Positions 12,001 to 21,082 of a stretch of DNA of 64,000 bases are shown in pieces. The position numbers were made by a program, and so were the translations under genes. The stretch comes from Spirodela intermedia (lineage: Eukaryota > Streptophyta > Magnoliopsida > Alismatales > Araceae): the NCBI GenBank assembly GCA_902729315.2, contig LR746277.1, positions 1,245,001 to 1,309,000 on the forward strand, given 5' to 3'. Numbering within the stretch: the first letter of the stretch is position 1; each line of letters starts with the position of its first letter. Below the pieces are notes generated by a model. The model was not told where the DNA came from and ran no database searches. It was given only the letters and a program-made list of their open reading frames with translations.

Positions 12001-14410
12001 TTTGACTGCCATCTGAGCTGCCTCGTGCAATGCTTTACAGCCATAACACCATCAGCAACATAGCAAGGCTACAGTTGATGTTCCTGCCAAAGATAAGTCC
12101 GGGGTTGGCTTAGCTTTGGCTGAATACAACTAGTCCAGCTCTTGAACAAAAGTTGAGCTATGTTCGAAGATGGAAAGAAGAAATTAATAAAACAAAAAAG
12201 GAGGAATCCGAAGCAGAACAGAGAAGGCAAGAAAAAGGAAAAGAAAATGAGGAAGATAAGAAATGTCGAACATAATGAATAAGAAGAAGAGAAGGAAGAA
12301 CAAAAAGAGAAATAGGAAAATTAAAAGAAGAGCTAGAAGTAGAAAATAAACAAGATGCCAAAGACTGAAGCTCTTTATATTTGTCATCTCCAGTTTCACT
12401 TTTGTAAACGTTTCTTGGGCCAATCCGGTACTGCATTGCAATCACACCCAACCTTTGCAACGAAAATAACAATAAAATTTCAGTATAGCCGACTAATCAA
12501 AATCACAACCACACCTGAATAAGACCAAACTCCATATATAAAGTCATCAAACCTGACCCAGAAAAATGATATTACGCAATTTCACAGAGGATACATTAAG
12601 AAATGAAGAGCTTACACGATGGATGCAAATATTACTTCTAGTTACAAGAGAAGCTGCTTGCAATTCCATATTTCCTGCCCACGTACCATCCTCCCCCATG
12701 GACTTGCAATATTCATCAAAGGGAACTTCATCTTCAATAAAAGGTTCAAAGTCTTCCTTGTGCATCTGTCAATACAATTCAGACATTACCATGAGCCAAA
12801 AATACAGTGGAGAAATAATGGTGTCGAAAAACCCAATGATTTTTATGCTATTACATTATATGACAATGGCACTGCCAAATGATTTTGTGCACATCTACTG
12901 ATAGATAATAATTACTATTGAAACAACTTATGTAAACATCTGAATGTAAAAAAATGATACCGAACAGTAACCACGCTACAGTGACTAATGAATGGCTTAC
13001 TCTAAGAAAAACGAGTTCATTTTCGAAGACCCTACCAGAGTAACACAGCCAGGAAAATACCTGTGCACCTAGTTTGGTTGACAATAAGTCGTGTTCTTCT
13101 TTTGGCGTGCAGCATTCTGACCTAGGCTCTTGATGTATGATTGATGCAAAATAGTAAAGTTACATTAAACAAAGAAATGACAACAGAAGTACAGGTGAAA
13201 GAGGGCTCCAAAATGCTTGGAATGATATTTGCAACACCATCAAGATTACTAAAATTTGTCTAAGAAAAATAATAAGCCTGGAAAAACTGTAACTCTTAGT
13301 TTGACATTTGTGCACTGAACGTTAAAACGTGTCATGGATACTCGGACAATTTGACAACTGGATGACAAAACCTAAAGAATGAAATTATAAAGGATTTTAT
13401 GGAGTATGCGAGCAATTATCCATGTAGGAGAAAAAACTTATAGCACAGTAGTTGCATCAAATAGATCACAATATCCAATTGCTATTTTTTAACTAGCTTT
13501 ACCGTGAATGATGAATTCATACCTGGATATATTCTACCACCATGTGGCGATACTTTTGATGAGCATTTTCGTCACCTTCTAGCTGGTCAGCTAAAGCCCT
13601 GAAAAGATATTTCGTCATTCATTCAAAACTGAAAACAACAAACACATGAAAACGATGGCTGCTGTCAGACAACACAAAGTTAATAACTTGATATTATTCT
13701 GCATTTAATTTGATAATTCTACCAACCTAAAAAAACAGTTACCATCCGATGTAACTTCTGTTACTTTCAATCCCAAACTATCAAGCTGCGAACAAAATTG
13801 TGAAATGTCACCCTTCTTGCCATGACTCTTAACCTATCAAATGAGGAGACTTTTATAAGTATACAGAAAAATTTATGAAGAGTAACAGATAGGTGCACCA
13901 AAAGTGGGGATGAGAAAAAAAAAATTCAAAATTGACCATGATATAGAAAAAATCAATCACCTATATTGGACTGAATGAATGTAATCACCCAGAAGCATAC
14001 ATTGAGGAGGACAAGTGCACCAGAAAACATGAAATATTACGTAGTTAATGATTATTCATGATGGTATCCTGAAGATAAATAAATCCACCTAGAGAATAAA
14101 AATTCCACTTCCTCCTCATGCTATCTACAGCATGCTGCTCGACGCCCCTAAACCTTGAGGAGCAACACTGATCACCTTTCGGTTAGGACAGAAAGTACAA
14201 CGGATCATCGGGACTCCATCATCAGTACTCCGGTCCAAAAGATAAAACAGAATGCGAACGGTATGACTGAATCAAGCTCGAACCCACATGCGAGAACACC
14301 TCAACGAATGAAACCACAGGATGCATTTGAGGATCGGAACAGGAGGAGGAACTCACGGCGGCCTGCTTCTTCCTCACCGGTCTGGATTTCTTCTGCTTCG
14401 CCTGGACCAT
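9059..14410 (-). CDS. OTU7: OTU-domain deubiquitinating enzyme, OTU7-like
   Basis: Cysteine protease predicted to remove ubiquitin. Exons (minus strand): 14410-14357, 13833-13727, 13598-13523, 12765-12616, 10397-10336, 9885-9801, 9680-9531, 9366-9243 and a tentative 14-nt last exon 9072-9059; phases agree throughout, giving about 273 residues. The OTU fold shows the catalytic Cys in SDGNCFFR (C51, with D48), the central block FEPFIEDEVPFDEYC and GTWAGNMELQAASLV, then MSPRWYVRNF, and the catalytic His in YHDGEHYNSV (about H157). A UBA/CUE-like stretch (VDGDVDAAIEYLIAEKE) follows. Arabidopsis OTU7 (At5g67170) as I recall it has the same order but continues to a SEC-C zinc motif (CPCGSKKKYK), which I could not find here. 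The ATG at 14410 opens a basic N terminus (KQKKSRPVRKKQ). The tail is uncertain; the rest is firm. Confidence 0.87.
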
Positions 14411-14794
14411 GGACGCAGCAAGAAATGGCCCGCGAATTTCCCTCCTCGGGGCAAACCTTATTCCCTCCCTCATAATCGCCCTCACCCACCCAGCAGTCTT
14501 TATTCGTACTTCTTCCACACAGAAAGTCTTTCCAAAACATGCATTCCCAGAACTCATTATCACTTCCCAAAGTCAAAGGGTCGGGGCCTCGGAATTGGCT
14601 CGAGCCTGGCTGGACCCGAACCAGCTCAGGCCCGAGCCACGGCTGGACCCGGACCAGCTCGAAGCTCTAGATGCTACTTTGACAGGAAGTAGGCGTTAGG
14701 TTGACCTTGACTTCATTAATCTCTTTATTTTTCACAAAATCATTGTTAATCCCCCCCCCTCCGGCGGCGGCGGCGACTCGGAGATGATCGCCGG
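14411..14794. promoter_or_regulatory. Divergent promoter between OTU7-like and PPR genes
   Basis: Only 384 bp separate the two start codons, so promoters and 5' leaders must share this space. It contains two near-identical 20-bp direct repeats (GGCTGGACCCG[A/G]ACCAGCTC) at 14608-14627 and 14641-14660, a 33-bp pitch, and GC-rich leader sequence before the PPR ATG. No clear TATA box seen. Confidence 0.6.
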
Positions 14795-16978
14795 ATGCTT
14801 CACAGCCTCGCCGGGAAGAATGTCCACCTCGCCATCTCCGCCGCCACAGCCGCGGCGGCGTCGGAACCGAGCTCGGCCTACAACCGGCTCATCTCGGAGT
14901 ACGGCTCTGCGGGGAGAATCGCAGAGGCTCGGGAGGTGTTCGACAAAATGCCGCGCCGGAATGTGGTCTCCTACAACTCAATGATCGCCACCTACGGCCG
15001 GAGCGGAGAGATGGGGGAGTGCTTCCGGCTTCTCTCTGAGATGATGCTCGCCGGTCTCCGGCCAACAGAGTTCACCGTCGGCGGGATCCTGGCGGCACCG
15101 CCGGTGGGCCTCCGCCATGCGCAGCAGCTGCACTCGCTGATCCTGAAGACAGGGCTCCTCCACAGCGGGCCCTTCTCCGGCACGGCGCTGATCGGTGTAC
15201 TTGGCCGGCACGGGAGCATTGGCGGCGCCGCCGAGGTCTTCCGGGAGATGGGTCACCGGAGTACGGCGACCTGGAACTCCATGATGGCGGAGCTTTCCCG
15301 GCGGGGGCTTGCAGAGGAGGCGCTGCGGCTGTTCAGGGAACTTCTGAGAACGGAGATGGAGCTCTCAGAGAGCTCTCTCATGGTGGCTCTCTCCGCCACC
15401 GCCGGCGGAGAGCGGCTCCACTCGTTGGCCCTGAAGTCCGGCATGGATTCCCATCTGCCCGTGGCTAACAGCTTGCTCAAGGCGTATTGCAGCGGCGGCG
15501 GCGGTGGCGTGAGGGCAGCGGAGAGGATGCTCTGGTTCATGGCGGAGAGGGACGCAGCTTCGTGGAATACCATGATCGCGGAGCTCTCCAGGAGCGGGGA
15601 GCCCGTCGGAGCTCTGCGGCACTTCTCCATGATGGGCTCCTGCGACGGGTTGCTCCCTAACGGGAGGACGCTGGCGAGCGCGCTCAGTGCCTGCGCGGAG
15701 CTGGCGGCGCCGCCGGCCGGAGAATCCGTGCACGGGAAGGCCGTCAAGCTCGGGTTGCAGGAGGACGACTTCGTGGCAAGCTCGCTGGTGAACTTGTACG
15801 CCAAGTTCGACCGCCTGGAAGACGCCTGCTCGGTGTTCGGCGAAACTCCGGCGAGGGAGCAGAAGCCCACCGCCGCTTGGAACGCCCTCCTCGGAGGCTT
15901 CTCCCGGCGAAGCTGCGGCGGCGCCACCGCCCTCCTGCGGGAGATGCTCCGGCGGGCCTCCCCCCCCAACGAGTTCTCTTTCTCCTCCGCCCTCCGCTGG
16001 TCCTCCCTCCCGGAGCTCCGCCAGCTCCACTCCCTCGCCGTCAAGATGGGCTTCCAGGGCCACGGCCGCGTTGCCAGCGCCGCCGCCGCCGCTTACGTTG
16101 ACGAAGACGCCGCCTTCGACGTCGCTGGACACTTCATGGGTTCTTCTTCTTCATCATCTTCTTCCTCGCCGGTCCAGGTGCCGGTGGCCGTGGCCAACGC
16201 GGTGGGGGGGATCCTCAACCGGCGGCGCCATTTCAGGGAGACGGTGGAGCTCCTGTCTTCTTCTTCCTCCTTTTTCCTGGCGGAGGAACCGGATGTCGTC
16301 ACCTGCAACATCCTGCTCGCCGCCTACGCGCGCGGCGGCGACCACGGCGGCGCGCTGCGCCTGTTCAGGCGCATGCACGCCGCCTGGGGAGCTCCCGACG
16401 ACAGCACCGCCGTGAGTCTGCTCAGCGTCTGCAAATCCCTCTCCAGCCTCCTCCTCGGTGCTCTCCTCCATGGCCTGATGATCAAAGCTAGCTTCCAATC
16501 CTTCGACGTCTTCGCCCACAACGCGCTGCTGGACATGTACGGCAAGTGCGGCAGCATGGAGGGCTGCCGGAGGGTCTTCGAGGAGATGTCGGAGAAGAAC
16601 CTGGTCTCATGGACGGCCATGGTGGCGGCGCTGGGGCTCCACGGCGCCGCCGCCGCGGCCCTGGCGGCATTCCGGCGGATGGAGGAGGACGGGTTCTGCC
16701 CCGACGGGGTGGCCTTCCTCGCCGCCCTCTCCGCCTGTCGCCACGGCGGGCTGCCGGAGGAGGGACTCTGGCTGCTCCGGCGCATGGAGAACTGCTACGG
16801 CGTGCCGCCGGCGGCGGAGCACTACGCCTGCGTGGTGGAGCTCCTCTGCCGCTCCGGCAGAGTGGAAGACGCCGAGCTTCTGATAAGCTCCATGCCCTTC
16901 GCGCCGGGCGCCGCAGTGTGGCGCGTCTTCCTCAGAGGTTGCAGAGATCTCGCCGGAACCAGAGTCGCAGAGGGTTGA
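14795..16978 (+). CDS. Pentatricopeptide repeat (PPR) protein, PLS type, intronless
   Basis: Predicted organelle RNA-binding protein of 727 residues, one uninterrupted exon as usual for plant PPR genes. Repeats run through most of the length, for example YNRLISEYGSAGRIAEAREV, VSYNSMIATYGRSGEM, ATWNSMMAELSRRGLAEEAL, ASWNTMIAELSRSGEP and HNALLDMYGKCGSMEG. The protein stops just after the start of the E motif (AVWRVFLRGCRDLAG), so it has neither a full E/E+ nor a DYW editing domain. A serine run (about residues 450-460) comes from TCT/TCC triplets. The N terminus is short and Ala-rich; targeting is not certain. An out-of-frame ATG at 14784 precedes the chosen start and would overlap it. Strong GC bias at third positions contrasts with the AT-rich OTU gene next door. 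Confidence 0.94.
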   Translation: MLHSLAGKNVHLAISAATAAAASEPSSAYNRLISEYGSAGRIAEAREVFDKMPRRNVVSYNSMIATYGRSGEMGECFRLLSEMMLAGLRPTEFTVGGILAAPPVGLRHAQQLHSLILKTGLLHSGPFSGTALIGVLGRHGSIGGAAEVFREMGHRSTATWNSMMAELSRRGLAEEALRLFRELLRTEMELSESSLMVALSATAGGERLHSLALKSGMDSHLPVANSLLKAYCSGGGGGVRAAERMLWFMAERDAASWNTMIAELSRSGEPVGALRHFSMMGSCDGLLPNGRTLASALSACAELAAPPAGESVHGKAVKLGLQEDDFVASSLVNLYAKFDRLEDACSVFGETPAREQKPTAAWNALLGGFSRRSCGGATALLREMLRRASPPNEFSFSSALRWSSLPELRQLHSLAVKMGFQGHGRVASAAAAAYVDEDAAFDVAGHFMGSSSSSSSSSPVQVPVAVANAVGGILNRRRHFRETVELLSSSSSFFLAEEPDVVTCNILLAAYARGGDHGGALRLFRRMHAAWGAPDDSTAVSLLSVCKSLSSLLLGALLHGLMIKASFQSFDVFAHNALLDMYGKCGSMEGCRRVFEEMSEKNLVSWTAMVAALGLHGAAAAALAAFRRMEEDGFCPDGVAFLAALSACRHGGLPEEGLWLLRRMENCYGVPPAAEHYACVVELLCRSGRVEDAELLISSMPFAPGAAVWRVFLRGCRDLAGTRVAEG

Positions 16979-17375
16979 CGACGACGATGGAATGTGGGGC
17001 AGGTTTTGACTCTCGTAGTTTATCAAATCTCCGGCGTTGACTGGTACGGGTATAATTTTTTTAACGTCTACTTGGTATTGAGGCCACTGTGAAGAACTGT
17101 GGGTAAATCGAGATGTCGATGACGGGTTTGAGTCAGGGTCTATGGAGCGTCGGCCGCCGGTCACCGCCGGCGACTGGCGGCCATCTCCGGCGGCGGCGGA
17201 CGCTTTCCAGGCTGTCGAGCGCTGTGGCCTCTACCGGGCAATCACGGGAGCGAAGGCGCCAAATCTTGCCGCCTGCCCATGCCTCCTCATTTATTGTATC
17301 CAACCTCTTGCTATCCGCAGAGAGAGAAAAAGAGCGAGAGAGAGATAGGGAACGTTCACAGAGAGTAAGAGAGAC

Positions 17376-17407
<32 letters not shown>

Positions 17408-18309
17408 GGAACATTCACAGAGAGAGTGAGAGAGACAGCTAGAGAGAGAGAGAGAGAGAGGGGCCCAAGCCATCCGCCACTAACCTGCAGACCCACGTTA
17501 TCACTAACACACCCACCAAGCCAGACCACCTCTCTCCCTCTATCTCCCATGTGCCGCTGCCTTCTCTCTCTGGACGTTCACTTCTTTACAGACCCAGATG
17601 CGAGGGAGATGGCCCAGTTACATAAGACCGGGAGGAGACCTTCCTTGGGAATAAACAAGTTTTAGAAGAATCCAAGGCCAGACGCCTCTGATCCACAGTG
17701 CCCCGCCGAATCCCAATCCAGAGCAGACTAACTGAAAGAGGAAGCAGAAGAGGGAGGAGGAAGAACAAGGAAGAAGAGGAAGAAGAAGACCAATTCACAC
17801 AGCAAACAATTTACGAGGATGAACACCAGCAAATACAAAGGATACTCCCTAAAACTCCGCATCCTTGTTTCTCCTGCACACTAATCCGCTGCGGCGGCAG
17901 CGAATAGAATCCAAGTCGTCGGATTAATCACGCACTAACCTGTGGATGATGGGCCTCGCTAATCCTCCTCCTCCGCCGCCGCCATGGGCTCTGCGTGGTG
18001 ATCTTCATTCATCCCGGGTCGCCGCCGCCGTTGCTTCGACGGAGCCACGCCCGGCGCTGGGGGAAGATCGCTCGCCAGAGACATCGGTTTGATTCCGCAG
18101 AGGGGATCAATGCAGAGGCCTGAGAGCAGAAAACTGAACGGAGGAGACAATTCAGAACCGGTTTGGAGGACGGAGATGCAAACTGTGATGGGTATTGGAA
18201 GATCAGGCAGGGGATCCGCAGAAAAAGTTACTTTTTTCTTTTTTCTCTCCAATTCTGAAGAGATCGTGAGGGGCTATCGGATTCCCAGAGAGAAGCTTAC
18301 CTGTGGCTG
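16979..18309. other. Region between convergent PPR and ARM genes
   Basis: Holds the 3' ends of the two convergent genes. It contains a GA-rich block (17318-17460) and GC-rich stretches with open frames that are low-complexity shadows. No separate gene seen. Confidence 0.5.
17318..17460. repeat. GA-rich microsatellite with a 59-bp tandem duplication
   Basis: Within (GA)n sequence, a unit beginning GGGAAC[G/A]TTCACAGAGAG starts at 17348 and again at 17407, so the block contains a 59-bp tandem duplication with few differences as well as simple (GA)n. Confidence 0.85.
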
Positions 18310-20274
18310 TCACTCCCTCCAGGCGATGGAGGAGAAGATATTCTTGATCCGGCCGCCGGTCATCCTCTGCAGCGCCTTCCTGGCTCCGGGGACCTCCGCC
18401 TCCGCCAGCCTCTGCAGGTGCTGGCAAGCTCCCCAGGCGGCGACCCTTCTCCGGCAACCGGCGCCGCCGCCGGCCACCATGCAGATGACGGCCACGGGGA
18501 GCTCCTTCCTGACCCAGTCGTTGGCGGGATCGAGCAGGCCGACCAGCTTCGTCATGCTCTTCTCGTCCTTGGAGAGCTCCTTCCGGCTGGACCTCACGGC
18601 CAGGAGCGAGACCAAGGCGCGGGCGGCGACCTCCTGGGAGTTCGCCGGCTTCGGCGACTCCATCAGCTTCAACAGCGCCGCCATGACGCCGGTCATGGAC
18701 CGCTTGGTCTCCTCGCCGAGAGGAAGCTCGGAGAGGAGAGTGGCGGCGATTTGCTGCATCGCCGGATTCCCGTGTTTGATCGTCTCGGTTAGCTGAAGGA
18801 AGAACGCAGAGGAGGAGGACAGGATCTTCATGGCGGACGGCGAAGCAGAGAGGGCGAGGATCCCTCGGAGAACGTGCTCCGCCAGCTCCGAGCTCGCCGC
18901 CGCCATCTCTCGAAACAGTTGCAAGAGCTTGTGGAGGCCACCTTCTTGGATTATGCAGGACCTCACCTTCTCCACCTCCGTGCTGCCGTCACCGCCGGTG
19001 GTGGCGAGGATGCCGAGGCACTGGACGGCCTTCATCCTGGCGCTGTCGTCGGCAACGCCTCCACCGCCGGGAGACGGCGACAAGAGCTCGAGCAGCACAG
19101 GGACAGCCCCCTCCTCCGCCATTGCAGCGCGCGCGTCGACGACCAACGCCGCCAGATTCCGGAGAGAACCGGCGGCGCCGCTGCGAATCCCATGGGAACG
19201 CGACTGCCGACAGGCTTCGATCAGCACTGGGACGCCGCCGTAGGCCGGGACCGCCCACGCGTTGGTGGCGTCGGTGGTGATCGCCTCGACGGCGGCGGCG
19301 GCCTTCTCCTTCAGAGGAGCGGACCCCGTCTCCAAGAGGCGGAGCAAGGGTCCGAGACCCCCCTCCTCGAAGACGGCCTTCCTGGAGATTTCAGAACCAG
19401 TGGCGAGGAAGCAGACGGCGGCGGCGGCCTGCTCACGGGCGGCGTGCTGCTCACAGGACGCCTCCATGAGGTGAATCAGGAAGGCGACGTCCCCTTCCCT
19501 GGCCACCAGGGCAGCAATCCTGGTGGCGACGCCGTCCCCTTCTCCGCCGCCGCCGCCGCCGGTGGCGAAGAGGTTGAGGAGGGAGTCGAGAGCCTTCCTC
19601 TTGAACTCCACACCGCCGATCTGGAGGCGAATGAATAGGTCGCGAACATAGAGGGACAAATCCTCCTTGGAAGCCGACGCTCCAGGCTGCAGCAGCACAA
19701 TGGCGTTGTCTCCGGCGCCGGTGGACGGATCGGCAGCCTCGGAGCTCGATCGGTGGTGGTGGTGGCGGTGGAGGTGGTCTCCTCGCTGGAGCAGGCCGGA
19801 GCGGAGGAGGAGATCGAGGTCATGGAGACGGAGGGAGAGGGAGGAGGCGCCGATATCGAGGTCGCTCTGGAGGAGGAGCTTGCCTCCCGGAAGAGACGGA
19901 TCGTGGCAGCGATCTGAGAGAGAGCACAGAGAACGGAGAATGGCGAGCAGCGGCGGCAGGAGGTCCAGCAGGAGCGGGTGGCGGGACCATCCGGAGCAAC
20001 GGGCGGCGTCCGACAGGGAGCAACGGAGGCGCTCGAGCTTCTCCCGCAGAGTCCGCCACCGCCCGGGGAAGACGACAACGGTGAGTGAGCCGAGCAGCAG
20101 GCACGGAAGGATCGTCTGCAAGATCAGATCGAGCGCCTCCTCCGCCGACAACTCGCCCTCGCCGGTGCCGCCGTCCGCGACGGCGGTAGAGGAACCAGTC
20201 GCCGCCGTCGTTGCCGTAGCCGTCGCCGCCGCCGCCGCCGCCGCCACCGCCGGCGTCGTCGCCGTCGTCGTCAT
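18310..20274 (-). CDS. ARM-repeat superfamily protein, At5g50900-like, intronless
   Basis: A 654-residue single-exon protein. After an Ala/Thr-rich low-complexity start (residues 1-35, encoded by GCC-type triplets) comes a helical N-terminal domain (ILPCLLLGSLTVVVFPGRWR, then LLLDLLPPLLAILRSL) like that of plant ARM proteins related to the PUB family. Next come GGKLLLQSDLDIGASSLSL, YVRDLFIRLQIGGVEFKRKA and a run of armadillo repeats (EEGGLGPLLRLLETGSAPLK, YGGVPVLIEACRQSRS, AEEGAVPVLLELLSP), ending LKLMESPKPANSQEVAA and GARKALQRMTGGRIKNIFSS. This matches the Arabidopsis At5g50900 type as I remember it, end to end. There is no U-box, so it is not a PUB ligase itself; its molecular role is not known to me. 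The ATG at 20272-20274 is the first in frame. Confidence 0.9.
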   Translation of the reverse strand: MTTTATTPAVAAAAAAATATATTAATGSSTAVADGGTGEGELSAEEALDLILQTILPCLLLGSLTVVVFPGRWRTLREKLERLRCSLSDAARCSGWSRHPLLLDLLPPLLAILRSLCSLSDRCHDPSLPGGKLLLQSDLDIGASSLSLRLHDLDLLLRSGLLQRGDHLHRHHHHRSSSEAADPSTGAGDNAIVLLQPGASASKEDLSLYVRDLFIRLQIGGVEFKRKALDSLLNLFATGGGGGGEGDGVATRIAALVAREGDVAFLIHLMEASCEQHAAREQAAAAVCFLATGSEISRKAVFEEGGLGPLLRLLETGSAPLKEKAAAAVEAITTDATNAWAVPAYGGVPVLIEACRQSRSHGIRSGAAGSLRNLAALVVDARAAMAEEGAVPVLLELLSPSPGGGGVADDSARMKAVQCLGILATTGGDGSTEVEKVRSCIIQEGGLHKLLQLFREMAAASSELAEHVLRGILALSASPSAMKILSSSSAFFLQLTETIKHGNPAMQQIAATLLSELPLGEETKRSMTGVMAALLKLMESPKPANSQEVAARALVSLLAVRSSRKELSKDEKSMTKLVGLLDPANDWVRKELPVAVICMVAGGGAGCRRRVAAWGACQHLQRLAEAEVPGARKALQRMTGGRIKNIFSSIAWRE

Positions 20275-21082
20275 GAGCGGGAAATGGCAGAGACGGCGGC
20301 GGGATCTGCGGCGGAGGAAGAAGAACTGGGAGCGGGCGCCACGAAGGGATGGGATGGACGGTCAGGATGGAGGCAGAGAGGGGATGGGGTGGACGGACGG
20401 ATGAGATTGCGTGCGATGGAAGGCAGGACAGAGAGTAGGGATGGAAGGGAGTGATGGACAAGCCCGCCAGGAGAGAGAGAGAGTGAGAATATCACGGCTA
20501 GACTAGGTGTACGGTCCATAGTTAGTAAGATCATGGCATTATAGGATGTAGTGGAGTGAGAATATCATACCGTTGACCGAACCCTACCCGAAAAAAAAGT
20601 AGCGGGCCCCGAGCGGCACAGTCCAAAGATGATGGGCCGGACCGATTTATTTTGGATCGGAAACCAAATTTGGCTGGCCCATGTAAATAAAGCCCATATG
20701 CCCCACCCCTTCAGGTTTGACCGATCCACGGCCGCGCGACTTATCATCTTCTAGGGACAAAAATGTCAAAATGTTAGCTGCCCCACGTAAAAAAGTTGAC
20801 TTTTCTGCCTAGTGAGAGAGAGAGAGAGAGAGGGGGGGGGGCCAGCTGGTTTTCTGAGAAGCTGTAGAAGCTCTCGTCGCCGTCGATCGGGCGACTTTCT
20901 ACGTGGGCGCTTCCTGCCCTCAGAAATCTCCTCGCCACTCAATTCTTCTCTCCACAGCTGCACCACTTCTTCTCAGGGCCACGCTCCCCCCTCTTCCCCG
21001 ATGGTTTCCATGGTGGTGGGGACGACGACGCCCCTTGGGGATCGCTTATCTCGGGATTTGTAGAAGGGAAGGTGGATAAGCC
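20275..21082. promoter_or_regulatory. Divergent promoter between ARM gene and COP1
   Basis: 808 bp lie between the two start codons. It contains site II-type motifs TGGGCC (20633-20638), GGCCCA (20676-20681) and AGCCCA (20691-20696), plus GGGCCC near 20604, clustered mid-region. A (GA)10G9 tract lies at about 20813-20839, nearer COP1. Site II motifs are common in plant bidirectional and proliferation-linked promoters (established knowledge). Confidence 0.55.
21001..21063 (+). promoter_or_regulatory. Upstream ORF in the COP1 leader
   Basis: ATG at 21001 opens a 20-codon frame (MVSMVVGTTTPLGDRLSRDL) ending TAG at 21061-21063, 19 nt before the COP1 ATG at 21083. Whether it is in the mRNA depends on the transcription start, which cannot be read here. 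Confidence 0.6.

Noticed and set aside
14978..16785. Long open frames antisense to the PPR gene (also over the ARM and GH17 genes)
   Set aside because: High third-position GC removes stops from the other frames; these frames show no domains and vanish where GC bias falls.
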